A DNA stretch of 64,000 nucleotides from Lactobacillus melliventris (GCF_013346935.1 NZ_JAAEEB010000008.1:1-64000); one strand, 5' to 3'; shown: positions 15,156 to 26,115, counted from the stretch's first letter. Numbers and translations: made by a program. The notes: a model not told the origin generated them from the letters alone.

Positions 15156-17012
15156 TTACTTATCTGGGTCTACCTTATGGAATTCACCTTCACCCGCTGA
15201 ACCATTATTACCATCTTGTGAACCAGGATTTTGTGGTCCGGCTTGAGGTCCAGCTTGTCCTTGTGCACCTTGAGCTCCACCATTAGCTTGGTACAATTTG
15301 ACTGCTAAGTCTTGTGCAACCTTGGATAATTCATCTTTCTTAGCTTTCATTTCATCCAAATTGTTGTCTTTTTGAGCTTTCTTTAAAGCATCAAGTGCAT
15401 CTTGTACTTTCTTAGTGTCGTCATCAGATACTTTGCCTTTGACATCTTTCAAGGTCTTTTCAGTGGAGAAGATTAATTGATCAACTTCATTACGTAAGTC
15501 AACTTCTTCTTTCTTCTTCTTATCCTCTTCAGCATGTTCTTCCGCTTCTTTTTGCATCTTCTTAATTTCTTCATCAGATAAGCCGGATGAACTCTTGATA
15601 GTAATCTTTTGTTCTTTTCCAGTTCCCATATCCTTAGCAGAAACATTAACGATACCGTTCTTGTCAATATCAAAAGTAACTTGAATTTGTGGTACACCAC
15701 GAGGAGCTGCAGGAATATCAGTTAATTCAAACCGTCCTAAAGTCTTATCATCGGCTGCCATTGGGCGTTCACCTTGCAAAACGTGAACGTCAACAGCTGG
15801 TTGATTATCTGCAGCAGTTGAGAAAATTTGGCTCTTTGAGGTTGGAATAGTTGTATTCTTTTCAATAAGTTTGGTAAATACACCACCCATTGTTTCAATA
15901 CCAAGTGATAATGGAGTTACATCAAGTAAGACAACATCCTTAACGTCACCTGAAATGACACCACCTTGAATAGCAGCACCTAAAGCAACAGCTTCGTCTG
16001 GGTTAATTGAGTGATCAGGTTCTTTACCAGCCCACTTCTTAACTGCATCCTGTACAGCAGGAATTCGGGTAGAACCACCATTTAAAATCACCTTGTCAAT
16101 GTCATTAACTGTTAAATCAGCGTCTTTTAAAGCATTATCAAATGGGATCTTGGTCTTTTCAACTAAGTCAGAAGTTAATTCATCGAATTTTGCCCGAGTT
16201 AAATCGGCTTCAAGGTGCAATGGGCCAGATTCACCTGCAGAAATAAACGGCAGTGAAATATGGGTTGCTGACACACCAGACAAATCTTTCTTCGCCTTTT
16301 CGGCAGCATCCTTTAATCTTTGCAAAGCCATCTTATCTTTTGAAAGGTCGACACCATTTTCATCTTTAAAATTCTTAATCAGCCAATCAATAATCTTATT
16401 ATCAAAATCATCACCACCAAGGTGGGTATCACCATTAGTTGACAATACTTGAAAGACGCCATCACCTAACTGCAGTACGGAAACATCGAAAGTACCACCA
16501 CCAAGGTCGTAAACTAAGACTTTTTCATCTTCTGCGTCTTTGTCCAAACCATAAGCAAGTGAAGATGCAGTAGGTTCATTAATAATTCTCTTAACATCTA
16601 AACCAGCTATTTTACCAGCATCTTTGGTAGCTTGGCGTTGAGCATCATTAAAGTATGCAGGTACGGTAATAACAGCATCAGTTACTTTCTCGCCTAAATA
16701 ATCTTCAGAGAATTTCTTGATGTACTGCAAGATCATTGCTGAAATTTCCTGTGGTGTATAAGCTTTATCACCAATTTTAACCTTGTAATCAGTTTCACCC
16801 ATGTGACGTTTAATAGAAGAAATAGTATTAGGATTGGTAATTGCTTGTCTCTTAGCAACTTCACCAACTTGGATTTCTCCATCTTTAAAGGCAACTACTG
16901 AAGGGGTAGTGCGATTTCCTTCTGGGTTAGTAATAATTTTGGGTTCTTTACCCTCCAAAACGGCAACTGCTGAGTTAGTAGTTCCGAGGTCAATTCCGAT
17001 AACTTTTGACAT
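15156..17012 (-). CDS. dnaK: Chaperone DnaK (Hsp70)
   Basis: ATP-dependent chaperone, central to protein folding under stress. The chosen start gives 618 residues beginning [25 protein letters not shown] lies 7 bp upstream, while the longer frame starts inside that ribosome site. ATPase motifs: [18 protein letters not shown] (about 140), [12 protein letters not shown] (about 166) and [10 protein letters not shown] (about 309). The substrate domain begins after [13 protein letters not shown]. The C-terminal tail is Gly/Gln-rich and ends [10 protein letters not shown]. It is third in the CIRCE-controlled operon, 18 bp after grpE. Confidence 0.97.
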   Translation of the reverse strand: MSKVIGIDLGTTNSAVAVLEGKEPKIITNPEGNRTTPSVVAFKDGEIQVGEVAKRQAITNPNTISSIKRHMGETDYKVKIGDKAYTPQEISAMILQYIKKFSEDYLGEKVTDAVITVPAYFNDAQRQATKDAGKIAGLDVKRIINEPTASSLAYGLDKDAEDEKVLVYDLGGGTFDVSVLQLGDGVFQVLSTNGDTHLGGDDFDNKIIDWLIKNFKDENGVDLSKDKMALQRLKDAAEKAKKDLSGVSATHISLPFISAGESGPLHLEADLTRAKFDELTSDLVEKTKIPFDNALKDADLTVNDIDKVILNGGSTRIPAVQDAVKKWAGKEPDHSINPDEAVALGAAIQGGVISGDVKDVVLLDVTPLSLGIETMGGVFTKLIEKNTTIPTSKSQIFSTAADNQPAVDVHVLQGERPMAADDKTLGRFELTDIPAAPRGVPQIQVTFDIDKNGIVNVSAKDMGTGKEQKITIKSSSGLSDEEIKKMQKEAEEHAEEDKKKKEEVDLRNEVDQLIFSTEKTLKDVKGKVSDDDTKKVQDALDALKKAQKDNNLDEMKAKKDELSKVAQDLAVKLYQANGGAQGAQGQAGPQAGPQNPGSQDGNNGSAGEGEFHKVDPDK

Positions 17013-17030
17013 TGATATGCTTCCTTTCAA

Positions 17031-17624
17031 TTATTGTGCTACAACAACCATAGCTGGTCTTAAAGTACGATCTTTGTACAAGTATCCCTTTTGTAAAACT
17101 CGTACAACATGATCTTTTTGATCATCATTTTCAGCTGCAACGGTTTGAACAGCTTGGTGTAAATTGGGATCAAATTTGACACCTTCAGCTATAATTTCAC
17201 TGATACCGTGATCTTTCATCGCTTTAACCAGTGAATCAAGTGTCATCTGTACACCTTTTTTAAGCTGTTTTGATGCTTCGTCATCGACTTTAGTAGCTAA
17301 AGCTCTTTCTAAATTATCCATCGCTGGCAAAACATCTTTAGCTAAGGATTGAGACTCATATTTGATAAGCTGCGCTCTTTCTTTATTGTAGCGATTTTGC
17401 ATATTTTGCATCTCAGCTTGACTGCGCAAATACTTATCTTCCAGATCGTCTTTTTCTTTTTGCAATTGAGTCAAATTACGCTGCAATTTACTTTCCAAAG
17501 ACTCTGGTTTCTTTTCTTCGTTAGCCTTAGTCTTAGAATTTTCTACTTCTGTCTTTGACTTTTTATGCTCATCTTTTTTTGGCTCTTTTTTTGAGTTTTT
17601 ACTATTATTTTCTTCTTTACTCAC
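17031..17624 (-). CDS. grpE: Nucleotide exchange factor GrpE
   Basis: Releases ADP from DnaK. 197 residues: a long charged N-terminal coiled coil (Lys/Glu/Asn-rich to about residue 80), then the core with DNLERAL, and the C-terminal beta domain with [15 protein letters not shown] and [20 protein letters not shown]. The start is GTG at 17624, directly after AGGAGG at good distance. It lies 12 bp downstream of hrcA and 18 bp upstream of dnaK in the heat-shock operon. Confidence 0.96.
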   Translation of the reverse strand: MSKEENNSKNSKKEPKKDEHKKSKTEVENSKTKANEEKKPESLESKLQRNLTQLQKEKDDLEDKYLRSQAEMQNMQNRYNKERAQLIKYESQSLAKDVLPAMDNLERALATKVDDEASKQLKKGVQMTLDSLVKAMKDHGISEIIAEGVKFDPNLHQAVQTVAAENDDQKDHVVRVLQKGYLYKDRTLRPAMVVVAQ

Positions 17625-17636
17625 GGCTAACCTCCT

Positions 17637-18686
17637 TTATTTGAATCTACCATAATAATCAAGTAATTTTTTAGATAGTTCGTTTCTGAAATACTCGAGT
17701 AATCCAATCACCTGAGAATACGGCATATTATCAGGGCCAAGTAAAGCAATTATGCCCTTTCCATGAGAGCCAACGCTGTACTCTGCCGTAAGCAGACTGT
17801 AATCCTTTAACAAATCATTTGATAATTCGGATCCTAAACTAACTCGAACCGGATACCTGTCGCTTTTCAAATTTTGCCTATTGTCCAAAATACTGGAAAT
17901 CAAATCATTATGCTCAATCATTTCATAGAGCGATCTTAAGTTTGAAATATCGTCCAGAGAAATGTTGTTAAGCAGGTTAATCTGACCATCAACATAGGTT
18001 TGCTCACTGGCAGCATCGTTAATAACATCCTCGACCAAATTAATCAGTTCAGAGACATGAGCAACTTTAAGTTTATTGCCCAAAGTCTTTTTAAGATAGT
18101 CTGGAGTAACTTGATCTAAAGTTTTGCCCACCAGCTGATCGTTAATCATGCGCACAGCCTGTTCAATTTCATCACCATTAACATTATAAGGTAAAGTATA
18201 AACCTGGTCATGAACGTCACCATCACTAGTTCCTAAGACAGCCATAATCTGTCTGTTAAACAATGGCACGATACGAAAACCAGTAATAGTTAATTCACTA
18301 TTTTCAGGACCTTCCGCAAATGCTGTGTAATTGGTTAGATCCGATAAAATTTTGACAGCTGCCTGTACGATATCGTTAACCTGATGAAATGGTTGATCAA
18401 GCTGACTAATGATTCGCTTGTATACAGAAGATGAAATTTGTAAAGGTTCAACTAAATTGTCAAGATAGTAGCGGTAGCCTTCAGTTGAAGGCACGCGGCC
18501 ACTAGACAAATGAGTTTTCTCAATCAAACCCTTATCTTCTAAAACAGCCATTTCGTTACGAATAGTAGCACTTGAAACCTTAATAGGCAGTTGGTTCATA
18601 ACAGTCTTGGACCCAACAGGATCATGTGTCTGCGTAAAATCATTGATAATTGTTTTTAAAATTAATTCTTGACGTTCGGTCAACAT
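17637..18686 (-). CDS. hrcA: Heat-inducible transcription repressor HrcA
   Basis: Repressor that binds CIRCE and needs GroEL for activity. The chosen ATG gives 349 residues starting [13 protein letters not shown]. The longer frame begins with a GTG inside the CIRCE element itself, so it is rejected; GTGAGG precedes the ATG. An N-terminal winged helix-turn-helix (about 1-75, [21 protein letters not shown]) is followed by the GAF-like domain and dimer region. It is first gene of hrcA-grpE-dnaK-dnaJ, with two CIRCE copies in its own control region for autoregulation. Confidence 0.96.
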   Translation of the reverse strand: MLTERQELILKTIINDFTQTHDPVGSKTVMNQLPIKVSSATIRNEMAVLEDKGLIEKTHLSSGRVPSTEGYRYYLDNLVEPLQISSSVYKRIISQLDQPFHQVNDIVQAAVKILSDLTNYTAFAEGPENSELTITGFRIVPLFNRQIMAVLGTSDGDVHDQVYTLPYNVNGDEIEQAVRMINDQLVGKTLDQVTPDYLKKTLGNKLKVAHVSELINLVEDVINDAASEQTYVDGQINLLNNISLDDISNLRSLYEMIEHNDLISSILDNRQNLKSDRYPVRVSLGSELSNDLLKDYSLLTAEYSVGSHGKGIIALLGPDNMPYSQVIGLLEYFRNELSKKLLDYYGRFK

Positions 18687-18703
18687 AAATATCGCCCTCA
18701 CTT

Positions 18704-18730
18704 TTAGCACTCAATCTGATTAGGTGCTAA
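18704..18730 (-). promoter_or_regulatory. CIRCE operator 1 (HrcA site)
   Basis: TTAGCACTC-N9-AGGTGCTAA, one perfect half and one with GA changed to AG. It lies in the transcribed leader between the -10 box and the hrcA start. Confidence 0.93.
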
Positions 18731-18738
18731 CAATTTAT

Positions 18739-18766
18739 ATGATACTAGCTTTTAGCAGAATGTCAA
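18739..18766 (-). promoter_or_regulatory. hrcA operon promoter
   Basis: On the minus strand, TTGACA (18761-18766), a 16-bp spacer and TATCAT (18739-18744). The -35 box falls inside the 9-bp spacer of the second CIRCE. HrcA bound there would block sigma-A access directly. Confidence 0.85.
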
Positions 18767-18778
18767 GTTGAGTGCTAA
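18752..18778 (-). promoter_or_regulatory. CIRCE operator 2 (HrcA site)
   Basis: TTAGCAGAA-N9-GAGTGCTAA in plus-strand order, with one perfect half-site and three changes in the other. It overlaps the -35 box of the hrcA promoter and sits 21 bp from CIRCE 1. Confidence 0.88.
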
Positions 18779-18821
18779 CTTTTTTCTTAAAAAACGTCAA
18801 TCATTTTTTCAGTATCATTAA

Positions 18822-19754
18822 TTAATTCATCGTAGCAAAATAATTTTTAATTTCAGCCTCGTCTTGACTCATTTGTTGTGTTAGCTCTTTTAAATTGGCA
18901 AATTTAATTTCACCACGGGTATACTTATACCATTTAATTACCATTTCCTCATCATAGGCTTCCTGATTAAAGCCAAATAAGTTTGACTCAATATAAAGCT
19001 TTTTCCCCTGATTGATAGTCACATTATAGCCTACACTTGTCATTGAGTCATACCACTTACCACAAATCTTAGTTTTAGTCGCATATACGCCAATTTTAGG
19101 AACAGCCTTGTCATCAGTCCAAACCAAATTAGCTGTAGGAAAACCGAGTTTATGACCATTGCGCAAACCGTGACCTACGTAGCCTGACATAACATAGGGA
19201 AAGCCTAACAACTTAGCGGCTAATTCCATATTTCCGCTAGTTATCGCTTTTTTGATTTCCGTAGAACCAATTTTTTGACCATCATAAGACTGCTTAGGGA
19301 CATTAATTATATTGAACCTTCCCTTAGCAAACTTAGGGAAATTTTTCATATTAGCAGTATCTTTAGGACCATATGTGTAATCAAAACCAGCAACTACAGT
19401 GTCAGCATGTAATTTTACTATAATATTATCAACAAATTCCTGTGCAGTTAGTTTACTAAAAGCTTCATTAAAGTGCATCACCAACAAATAGTCAACTTTA
19501 AGTTTCTGCATCTTGTATGCTTTTTCTGGAAGAGTATCAATGTATGTAACTTTTTTATTTTGATAAACTTCTTTTGGATGACGATCAAACGTCATTACTA
19601 CTAGTGGTAAATGTCTTTGCTTTGCTTTTTCTTTTGCGATTTTGATTAATTCTTGATGTCCGCGATGAACCCCATCGAAGAAACCTAAAGCAAGAATTAT
19701 ATTTTGGGGAATTATGTTTTCCTTAAAAGGGTATGTTAAATGGATAATTTCCAT
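18822..19754 (-). CDS. ribF: Bifunctional riboflavin kinase / FMN adenylyltransferase
   Basis: Makes FMN and then FAD from riboflavin. The chosen ATG (19754) gives 310 residues and follows GAAGGTC; the longer GTG form overlaps that ribosome site. The N-terminal adenylyltransferase domain shows LGFFDGVHRGHQ (nucleotidyl-transferase signature, about 25-36) and GFDYTYGPKDTANM. The C-terminal riboflavin kinase domain has GHGLRNGHKLGFPTANLVW and GVYATK. It lies 18 bp downstream of truB, the usual truB-ribF pair. FAD and FMN made here would serve the flavoproteins at 46783 and 54378. Confidence 0.95.
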   Translation of the reverse strand: MEIIHLTYPFKENIIPQNIILALGFFDGVHRGHQELIKIAKEKAKQRHLPLVVMTFDRHPKEVYQNKKVTYIDTLPEKAYKMQKLKVDYLLVMHFNEAFSKLTAQEFVDNIIVKLHADTVVAGFDYTYGPKDTANMKNFPKFAKGRFNIINVPKQSYDGQKIGSTEIKKAITSGNMELAAKLLGFPYVMSGYVGHGLRNGHKLGFPTANLVWTDDKAVPKIGVYATKTKICGKWYDSMTSVGYNVTINQGKKLYIESNLFGFNQEAYDEEMVIKWYKYTRGEIKFANLKELTQQMSQDEAEIKNYFATMN

Positions 19755-19772
19755 AATAAGACCTTCATTCAC

Positions 19773-20666
19773 CTATTCATTTTGTAAAAGCATTAAATAA
19801 GGGCGATAAATGGTACCATCTTTGCGATAGATTGCCTTAACTTTATTATTGTAACGTAATGCCACCTTTTTTGCATTCGTTTTCAAAGAAATAGCTGCAC
19901 CATTTTTAACTTTAGACCATAATTTATCATCAAGATCCATTTGCACGTAATTTCTAAAAAAAGAATCAATTGGTTGAATAATTTGATCAATTAATTTAGG
20001 ATCTTCGGTAATTTCAGAAAGTTTTACAGACTGACTAATATCAAAACCTGAACTAGATGTGCGACGCAAACTTTTCATTACTGCTGGTATTTTCAGTTGG
20101 GTACCTAAATCATTTATTAAAGAACGAACGTAGGTTCCTTTACTACATTCAATTTCAAAGTCAAACATTTCTTGGCCTTTTTCTTTATCAAAGATAGGTT
20201 CATTTACAAGATTATAAGCAAAAATTTTAACTTGCCTTTTAGGTCGTTCTACCTCCATACCAGCTCGTGCATATTCATATAAATGCCTACCGTTAACCCT
20301 CACAGCAGAATAGATCGGCGGCACCTGTTCAATTTGTCCCACAAATTCTTGCATTGCATCTTTTATCTCAGTTGATTTGACTTTATTCGTGATCTTTTTG
20401 CTAGCTGTTATTTTGCCGCTAATATCGCAACTATCAGTGGCAAAACCAAGTATTCCCTGTCCGATATATCTTTTATTTTGAGTATGCATTAACTCAATTA
20501 GTTTAGTAGCCTGTCCTATTGCGACTGGTAAAACACCTGTAACATCAGGATCAAGAGTACCAGCATGACCTATTTTCTTAATGTGCAAGACTTTGCGTAA
20601 TTGATAGACAACATCAGCACTCGTCATGCCTTTTTCTTTGTCTATCACCAATATACCATTTAACAT
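19773..20666 (-). CDS. truB: tRNA pseudouridine(55) synthase TruB
   Basis: Forms pseudouridine 55 in the T-loop of tRNAs. 297 residues. Motifs: [18 protein letters not shown] at the N-terminus, [19 protein letters not shown] with the catalytic Asp (about 37-55), [20 protein letters not shown] and [15 protein letters not shown] (about 180-195), plus a C-terminal PUA-like region. Distances and orientation link it with ribF. A terminator (20688-20711) separates it from rbfA, so it needs readthrough or a separate promoter. Confidence 0.95.
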   Translation of the reverse strand: MLNGILVIDKEKGMTSADVVYQLRKVLHIKKIGHAGTLDPDVTGVLPVAIGQATKLIELMHTQNKRYIGQGILGFATDSCDISGKITASKKITNKVKSTEIKDAMQEFVGQIEQVPPIYSAVRVNGRHLYEYARAGMEVERPKRQVKIFAYNLVNEPIFDKEKGQEMFDFEIECSKGTYVRSLINDLGTQLKIPAVMKSLRRTSSSGFDISQSVKLSEITEDPKLIDQIIQPIDSFFRNYVQMDLDDKLWSKVKNGAAISLKTNAKKVALRYNNKVKAIYRKDGTIYRPYLMLLQNE

Positions 20667-20687
20667 TTTTCCCGTACCTTAACCATG

Positions 20688-20711
20688 AAAAAAGCGCCTA
20701 ACAGCGCTTTT
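20688..20711 (-). terminator. Terminator between rbfA and truB
   Basis: On the minus strand, AAAAGCGC-tgttag-GCGCTTTTTT, a GC-rich compact stem with a T-run, directly after the rbfA stop. It ends the rimP-to-rbfA transcript. Confidence 0.88.
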
Positions 20712-20712
20712 A

Positions 20713-21075
20713 TTAATTATTTCGATGTTCATCCTGCTTTTTAACTTCAGCAATTAACCGATCAATTTTGCTACCGTATTTAACTGAATTATCTCGTTTA
20801 AATATTAATTCAGGAACTTTGTAGACAGTTAAGACCTGACCCAACAAATGCCGCATCATGCCCTTTGACTTATTTAAACCAGCTGCAGCCTCTTCTTCCT
20901 TTTTAGCATCTTCTGAAAGAATACTGTAGTAAACAGTAGCATACGAGAGATCATTAGTGCATTCAACTGCTGTAATAGTAACGTCATTAACACGTGGATC
21001 ACGAATATTTTTGCGCAAAATTTTCGTTAATTCACGGAGGATTTCTCCTTCAACACGACCAATTCTGTGTTTCAT
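20713..21075 (-). CDS. rbfA: Ribosome-binding factor A
   Basis: Assembly factor for the 30S subunit, needed for 16S rRNA 5'-end maturation and cold growth. 120 residues, usual size, KH-like fold. It starts MKHRIGRVEGEILRELTKIL, with IRDPRV-NDVTITAVE (about 25-39), then DLSYATVYYSI, and RHLLGQ...VPELIFKRDNSVKYGSKIDRLI at the C-terminal half. GGGAGG precedes the ATG. It lies 17 bp after infB in the rimP-nusA-ylxR-ylxQ-infB-rbfA cluster and is followed by a strong terminator. Confidence 0.95.
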   Translation of the reverse strand: MKHRIGRVEGEILRELTKILRKNIRDPRVNDVTITAVECTNDLSYATVYYSILSEDAKKEEEAAAGLNKSKGMMRHLLGQVLTVYKVPELIFKRDNSVKYGSKIDRLIAEVKKQDEHRNN

Positions 21076-21092
21076 ACTTTCCTCCCAGTTAA

Positions 21093-23732
21093 TTACTCTG
21101 GTTTGACTTCTTGCTTTTCAACGGCTTCCATTTCATCACCAATTTTGATATCATTGTAGCCCTCAATTGTTAAACCACAGTCAAATCCTTGTTTAACCAT
21201 TTTAGCATCATCTTTAAATCTTTTAAGTGATGCCACTTTTCCAGTATATATTACAACACCGTCACGAATCAAATTGATTTCAGAATCTTTTGAAACATAA
21301 CCAGAATCGACAAAGGCACCAGCAATTGTTCCTACCTTGGAAACCTTCCAAGTTTCCCGTACAGTCAAATTGCCCACAACCTTATCTTCATAAGTTGGTT
21401 CAAGCATACCCTTCATGGCTGCTTTAACATCGTCAATAGCCTTGTATATGATGCTATACAGACGTATATCTACACCATCTGTTTCAGCTTGTGACTTTGC
21501 GGTAGCTGTTGGACGAACATTAAAGCCAATTATGAATGCATTCGAAGCGCCAGCCAAGGTAACATCTGATTCATTTACAGCACCAACTCCAGCATGAATG
21601 ATGTTTACACGCACACCTTCAACTTCTATCTTTTCAAGTGACTGCTGTAAAGCCTCTACAGAACCTTGAACATCCGCTTTTAAGACAACATCTACTTCCT
21701 TCATGTTTTCTTTCTTCATAGTGTCAAACAGGTTATCAAGAGTAACATGTTGAACATTTTCCCGAGATTGTTGCAAAGCTTGTTGCGCTCTTTGTTCACC
21801 AACACTTCTAGCCGTCTTTTCATCATCGAACACTACTATTTTATCAGCAGATTCTGGAACATCATTTAATCCGGTAATTTCTACTGGCATTGATGGAGTA
21901 GCCTTTTCCACTTGACGACCGCGGTCATTAGTCATAACACGAACTCTACCAAAGCGGTTCCCAACTACAATTGGATCGCCAACTTTTAGTGTTCCTTGTT
22001 GAACCAAAAGGTCGGCAACAGGACCACGTCCACGAGAAAGTCTGGCTTCAATAACAGTACCAATTGCTTTTTGCGTTGGGTCTGCTTTCAATTCCATCAC
22101 ATCCGCTTGCAAAAGGATCATTTGCAAAAGTTCATCAACATTTTCACCAGTTTTAGCAGAAATGTTAACAAATATTGTGTCACCACCATAATTTTCCGGA
22201 ATTAAATTGTACTTCATTAACTGCTCAGTAACATGCTCAGGGTTTGCTCCCGGAACATCCATCTTGTTAATGGCAACAATAATTGGAACTTTAGCACTCT
22301 TAGCATGATCAATTGCTTCAACAGTTTGAGGCATTACACCGTCATCTGCAGCAACAACCAAGACAACAATATCGGTAATTTCTGCTCCACGTTCACGCAT
22401 ATTTGAGAATGCGGCATGTCCTGGTGTATCCAAGAAAGTAATTGGCTGATTATCAACTCTTACCTGATAAGCACCAATTTTTTGCGTAATTCCTCCAGCT
22501 TCATGAGCCGAAACATGCGTATGACGTAAACGATCAAGCAGTGTTGTCTTACCATGGTCAACGTGTCCCATAATAGTAACTACTGGTGGGCGTTTAATTA
22601 AATGCTTAGATTTCAGAGAAGCTTTCATTCTCTTGTCATAAAGATTATCAATGTCAGATATATCCTCATGAACCTTTTCTTGAGCATTAATATTATATTC
22701 AGCCGCTACTAATTCTATTGCATCTTTATCAAGGGATTGATTTTGATTAGTCATGACACCCAGCATAAATAATTTTTTGACTATTTCAGCTGGCTCTCTG
22801 TGCAAAATTTTTCCTAAGTCTTGAGCATTCATACCCACTTCGTAAACCAGAGTATCTGGTAATGGACGCTCTTTTCTTTGCGTTGGCTGCTTTTTAGGTA
22901 CTTGTTCAAACTGCTTCTTCTTATTTTTACGCTTACGCTTTTCTTGGTGTTTCGAATAATTATTTGCACCATAGGTTTGATTTTTACCTTTTCTGCCTGG
23001 CTTGCCAGAGTTACGACCATGACCGTTGCCACGACGTTTTTCTTCTTTTTCGGGTTCAGGAGCAGCAGTATCTAAAATTTTAGGCTGGCGAACAGGCGTA
23101 GACTTTTGATTATTCTTAAACCTGGCTGGTGAAGGTTTAAGAATTTTAGGTCCAGTCACTTTAGGAGCAGTAGTTTCAGTTTTAACTACTTTATTTTCAT
23201 TCTTAGAAACAGACTTATTAGTTTCAGCAGACGTTGGTTTAGTTTTAGTCTGATTTTCCTTATAAGACTTTTGTGCTCTTTCTGTTTGCCGATTTAATTT
23301 TTTCTCTTCCACTCGTTGTTTTTGCTTTAATTGCTTTAATAAATCTTGGGCTACTGGTTTAGAAGTTTTTTGACTCAAATTGGAATGTTGTCTAGTGCGA
23401 TCTTGACTTTGTCTAGATCTATTATTTGACTTGTGAAAGTTATTGTTTTTTCTATTACTTTTACCATTCTTAGTTTCATCATGCTTTTTTTCATTTTTAC
23501 GAATTGAAGTAACAGAAATTTTGATTTTACTGCTCTTTTTCGCTGGTCTTTCTTGCTTTTTGGCGGGAGCGGAGCTACTGCGGAAACTACCCTTTATTTG
23601 CTCTACTTGTGTATCTTCAAGTGATGACATATGATTTTTAACATCAAACCCCAGGTCCTTTGCTTTATTGACCACAGTTTTATTATCGATGCCTAATTCT
23701 TTCGCCAATTCATAAATTCTTGTTTTAGTCAT
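21093..23732 (-). CDS. infB: Translation initiation factor IF-2
   Basis: GTPase that places initiator tRNA on the 30S subunit. The ATG at 23732 gives 879 residues beginning [15 protein letters not shown], the conserved IF2 N-terminus, and follows GAAGGAG. The longer frame adds 35 residues that overlap ylxQ coding sequence and is rejected. A long Lys/Arg/Asn-rich low-complexity linker spans about 50-300. Then come [15 protein letters not shown] (G1), DTPGHAAFS (G3), NKMDVPG (G4) and domains II-IV. It follows ylxQ by 4 bp. Confidence 0.96.
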   Translation of the reverse strand: MTKTRIYELAKELGIDNKTVVNKAKDLGFDVKNHMSSLEDTQVEQIKGSFRSSSAPAKKQERPAKKSSKIKISVTSIRKNEKKHDETKNGKSNRKNNNFHKSNNRSRQSQDRTRQHSNLSQKTSKPVAQDLLKQLKQKQRVEEKKLNRQTERAQKSYKENQTKTKPTSAETNKSVSKNENKVVKTETTAPKVTGPKILKPSPARFKNNQKSTPVRQPKILDTAAPEPEKEEKRRGNGHGRNSGKPGRKGKNQTYGANNYSKHQEKRKRKNKKKQFEQVPKKQPTQRKERPLPDTLVYEVGMNAQDLGKILHREPAEIVKKLFMLGVMTNQNQSLDKDAIELVAAEYNINAQEKVHEDISDIDNLYDKRMKASLKSKHLIKRPPVVTIMGHVDHGKTTLLDRLRHTHVSAHEAGGITQKIGAYQVRVDNQPITFLDTPGHAAFSNMRERGAEITDIVVLVVAADDGVMPQTVEAIDHAKSAKVPIIVAINKMDVPGANPEHVTEQLMKYNLIPENYGGDTIFVNISAKTGENVDELLQMILLQADVMELKADPTQKAIGTVIEARLSRGRGPVADLLVQQGTLKVGDPIVVGNRFGRVRVMTNDRGRQVEKATPSMPVEITGLNDVPESADKIVVFDDEKTARSVGEQRAQQALQQSRENVQHVTLDNLFDTMKKENMKEVDVVLKADVQGSVEALQQSLEKIEVEGVRVNIIHAGVGAVNESDVTLAGASNAFIIGFNVRPTATAKSQAETDGVDIRLYSIIYKAIDDVKAAMKGMLEPTYEDKVVGNLTVRETWKVSKVGTIAGAFVDSGYVSKDSEINLIRDGVVIYTGKVASLKRFKDDAKMVKQGFDCGLTIEGYNDIKIGDEMEAVEKQEVKPE

Positions 23733-23736
23733 CAAA

Positions 23737-24048
23737 TCACACTCCTTCTTTGATTTTTTGTAACAATGCTTTGCCAAAACCAGTATCAGTAATTCCCAAA
23801 ACTTTACGCTTTTTACCAATAGCTTGGGAAATTTCACTACTATTAAATTCTGTAATCACAGATACGTTATTTTGTTTTCCAATCTTGGTAATCTTTGCGG
23901 TGGTATCCGTCTGTGCGTCTTGAGCTAAAATAATCAGCTTAACCTTTTTAGCCTTTACGCTTATTGACACAATTTCAAATCCTGAAACCAGTTTACCTGC
24001 CTTTTGGCTTAGTCCTATTAAATTTAATGCTTTTTGTCTATTTTGCAA
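23737..24048 (-). CDS. ylxQ: L7Ae/L30e-family RNA-binding protein YlxQ
   Basis: 103-residue ribosome-associated kink-turn-binding type protein, always found in nusA-infB clusters of Bacillota. It starts (TTG) [22 protein letters not shown], the typical family N-terminus, followed by [13 protein letters not shown] and [31 protein letters not shown]. The start is TTG, with a poor ribosome site (AGGT touching the start). Translation is probably coupled to ylxR, whose stop codon is 3 bp upstream. The exact molecular role is not established. Confidence 0.88.
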   Translation of the reverse strand: MQNRQKALNLIGLSQKAGKLVSGFEIVSISVKAKKVKLIILAQDAQTDTTAKITKIGKQNNVSVITEFNSSEISQAIGKKRKVLGITDTGFGKALLQKIKEGV

Positions 24049-24050
24049 AC

Positions 24051-24347
24051 CTATTTATCACCAAACAATTCTTTTCTTGCCTTTTGATGGTCAACATATG
24101 AATAAAGCTCTTGGTAAAACTCTTCAGGCACTTTTGTTCCTAAGCTGCGCTCAATCAATCCCTTTTTCTGAGCGTTTTTGATCTGACTTGGATCAAGTGA
24201 GACATATGCTCCTCTACCAGGTTTCTTTCCAGTAGGATCAACTGCGATATTTTTTTCTTTGTCTACCACAATTCTGACCAATTCTTTTTTGGGCTGCATA
24301 GTATTAGTTAACAAGTCTTTTCGCATTGGAATCTTTCTTTTTTTCAA
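24051..24347 (-). CDS. ylxR: YlxR family protein (RNase P modulator type)
   Basis: 98 residues. The family motif is visible as VDPTGKKPGRGAYVSLD (about 36-52). MRKDLLTNTMQPKKELVRIV precedes it; the usual CVxC-type start is replaced by MRKDLLT. The family, called RnpM in recent work, binds RNA and modulates RNase P. It sits between nusA (18 bp) and ylxQ (3 bp) in the conserved cluster. Confidence 0.88.
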   Translation of the reverse strand: MKKRKIPMRKDLLTNTMQPKKELVRIVVDKEKNIAVDPTGKKPGRGAYVSLDPSQIKNAQKKGLIERSLGTKVPEEFYQELYSYVDHQKARKELFGDK

Positions 24348-24365
24348 AAAGTTTCACCCCTTGCA

Positions 24366-25622
24366 TTACTCTTCAGTAGTATCTATCGTTTCACCGATAG
24401 TAGCTTCAGCTTGAAGTCCATCTTCTGTTTTGGTCTCATCAGATGAAGTTTCTGCTTCAGGTTCTTCTTCTGCAGCAGAATCTTCTGTTATATCACTTGC
24501 AGAACTTGCATCACCTGCTACTAAATTGTCAGACTCAGCTTCTTTATTTTCCTTTTCAGCTTGATCACTGCTTTCATCAACAAATTCTACTTCTGATTCT
24601 GGTCTGATATCTATTTTATAACCGGTTAACCGTGCAGCCAAACGAACATTTTGGCCCTTTTTCCCAATTGCCAGTGATAATTGGTAATCAGGAACTATGA
24701 CTAAAGCACTTTTTTCATCGTCTTCATCGCCAAATTGCACGGCAATAACTTCTGCAGGATTCAAAGCATTAGCTATATAATCTGATGGATCTTCTTCGTA
24801 TTTAACTACATCTATATTTTCACCGTCAAGTTCGTTGACCACATTTTGCACTCTGGCACCTCTTTGACCAACGCAAGTACCAACCGGATCAATGTTAGGA
24901 TCATTCGATTTCACGGCAATCTTGGTTCTGTCACCTGCTTCACGTGCAATTGAAACAACTTCTACAGTTCCATCGTAAATTTCAGGTACTTCCTGTTCAA
25001 ATAACCTTTTTACCATATCAGGGGCAGTGCGTGAAACCGTAATTTGGGCTCCCTTAGAATCCGAGCCAACGTGAGTCACTAAAACGCGAATCTGATCTTG
25101 CGGATTATAAGTTTCACCTGGCATTTGATCATTGCGAGGCATTACTGCTTCAACATTACCAATTTTAACATAAACAAAGCGATTATCACGTCTTTCAACT
25201 GTGCCAGTTATCAATTCATCTTCATATTGAGAATATTCATCAATAATATGGTTTCTTTCAGCTTCGCGTAAATGTTGCATAATAACCTGTTTAGCAGTTT
25301 GAGCAGCAATACGACCAAAGTTCTTGGGAGCAACCTCAAAACGAATTTTATCACCAAGTTCATATGCTCGGTTAATTGTCAAAGCATCTTTTAAACTGAT
25401 TTCTAGGCGTTCATCATGAACTTCCTCAACGACAGTTTTTTCAGTCATTAATTTGAAGTCCCCTCTGCGTTCGTCGAATTCAACTATGACATTTGTTGCT
25501 TGGTTATAATTCTTTTTATATGCTGCAACTAATGCCGCTTTTATTGCTTCAACAATTACATCTTGTTTTATACCTTTAGTTTTTTCCAAAGTAGCAAACG
25601 CTTCAAGCATTTCTTTAGACAT
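24366..25622 (-). CDS. nusA: Transcription termination/antitermination factor NusA
   Basis: RNA polymerase-bound factor for pausing, termination and rRNA antitermination. The ATG at 25622 gives 418 residues starting MSKEMLEAFATLEK and follows AAAGGTTG; the longer frame overlaps rimP. An N-terminal RNAP-binding domain (1-125), S1 domain (about 133-200, ITGTVERRDNRFVYVKIG), KH1 with DPVGTCVGQRGARVQ, and KH2 with SLAIGKKGQNVRLAARLTG follow in order. A strongly acidic Glu/Asp/Ser tail of about 75 residues ends the protein, a feature of the lactobacillar form. It lies 19 bp downstream of rimP. Confidence 0.96.
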   Translation of the reverse strand: MSKEMLEAFATLEKTKGIKQDVIVEAIKAALVAAYKKNYNQATNVIVEFDERRGDFKLMTEKTVVEEVHDERLEISLKDALTINRAYELGDKIRFEVAPKNFGRIAAQTAKQVIMQHLREAERNHIIDEYSQYEDELITGTVERRDNRFVYVKIGNVEAVMPRNDQMPGETYNPQDQIRVLVTHVGSDSKGAQITVSRTAPDMVKRLFEQEVPEIYDGTVEVVSIAREAGDRTKIAVKSNDPNIDPVGTCVGQRGARVQNVVNELDGENIDVVKYEEDPSDYIANALNPAEVIAVQFGDEDDEKSALVIVPDYQLSLAIGKKGQNVRLAARLTGYKIDIRPESEVEFVDESSDQAEKENKEAESDNLVAGDASSASDITEDSAAEEEPEAETSSDETKTEDGLQAEATIGETIDTTEE

Positions 25623-25641
25623 AATTTCTAAATCAACCTTT

Positions 25642-26115
25642 CTAAAACTCAATTGCAAAACGAATATTTGCAATTAATTTACGGGGAAGTGATAAAACCC
25701 TTTTCCTTGTTTTTACTCTTATTTCAAGTTTGATTTCGTTATCATCATAAGATTTTAAAGTTCCCTCATATTCCTTTTCGCCTTCAACTTTTTGATAAAG
25801 GTTAACATGTACATAGTCATTTAAAGCCTTTTGCCAGTCGGAAGCATTTTTTAATGGTCTCTCGATACCAGGTGAAGAAACTTCTAAAATATATGGATCA
25901 GGAAATGGATCAGGTTGCAACTGATCAAGTTTCGTAGATAATAGTCCACTTAACCCCGCAATTTCATCCATATCAATACCATTTTCACGGTCAACGTATA
26001 TTCTTAAATAATTCTGACCTTTTTCTTTAACATATTCCATATCGACAAACTCATCGTTTCGTTCAGCAATAATTGGTTTGATCTCTTCGATAACAGAATC
26101 TTTAACTTTCGCCAA
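25642..26115 (-). CDS. rimP: Ribosome maturation factor RimP
   Basis: 30S assembly factor. The start is taken as TTG at 26115: GGAGG (26123-26127) lies 7 bp upstream, whereas the longer ATG frame runs back through that site and into a terminator hairpin. The product is then 157 residues starting (M)AKVKDSVIEEIKPII. It shows YVDRENGIDMDEIAGLS and the signature LEVSSPGIERPL (about 74-85), then the C-terminal Sm-like domain. First gene of rimP-nusA-ylxR-ylxQ-infB-rbfA. Confidence 0.93.
   Translation of the reverse strand: MAKVKDSVIEEIKPIIAERNDEFVDMEYVKEKGQNYLRIYVDRENGIDMDEIAGLSGLLSTKLDQLQPDPFPDPYILEVSSPGIERPLKNASDWQKALNDYVHVNLYQKVEGEKEYEGTLKSYDDNEIKLEIRVKTRKRVLSLPRKLIANIRFAIEF

Noticed and set aside
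18687-18710. Longer hrcA start (GTG at 18710)
   Set aside because: The GTG is part of the CIRCE element, and the conserved HrcA N-terminus begins at the ATG at 18686.
23733-23837. 35-residue N-terminal extension of IF-2
   Set aside because: It overlaps ylxQ coding sequence. The conserved IF-2 start and a GAAGGAG site are at 23732.
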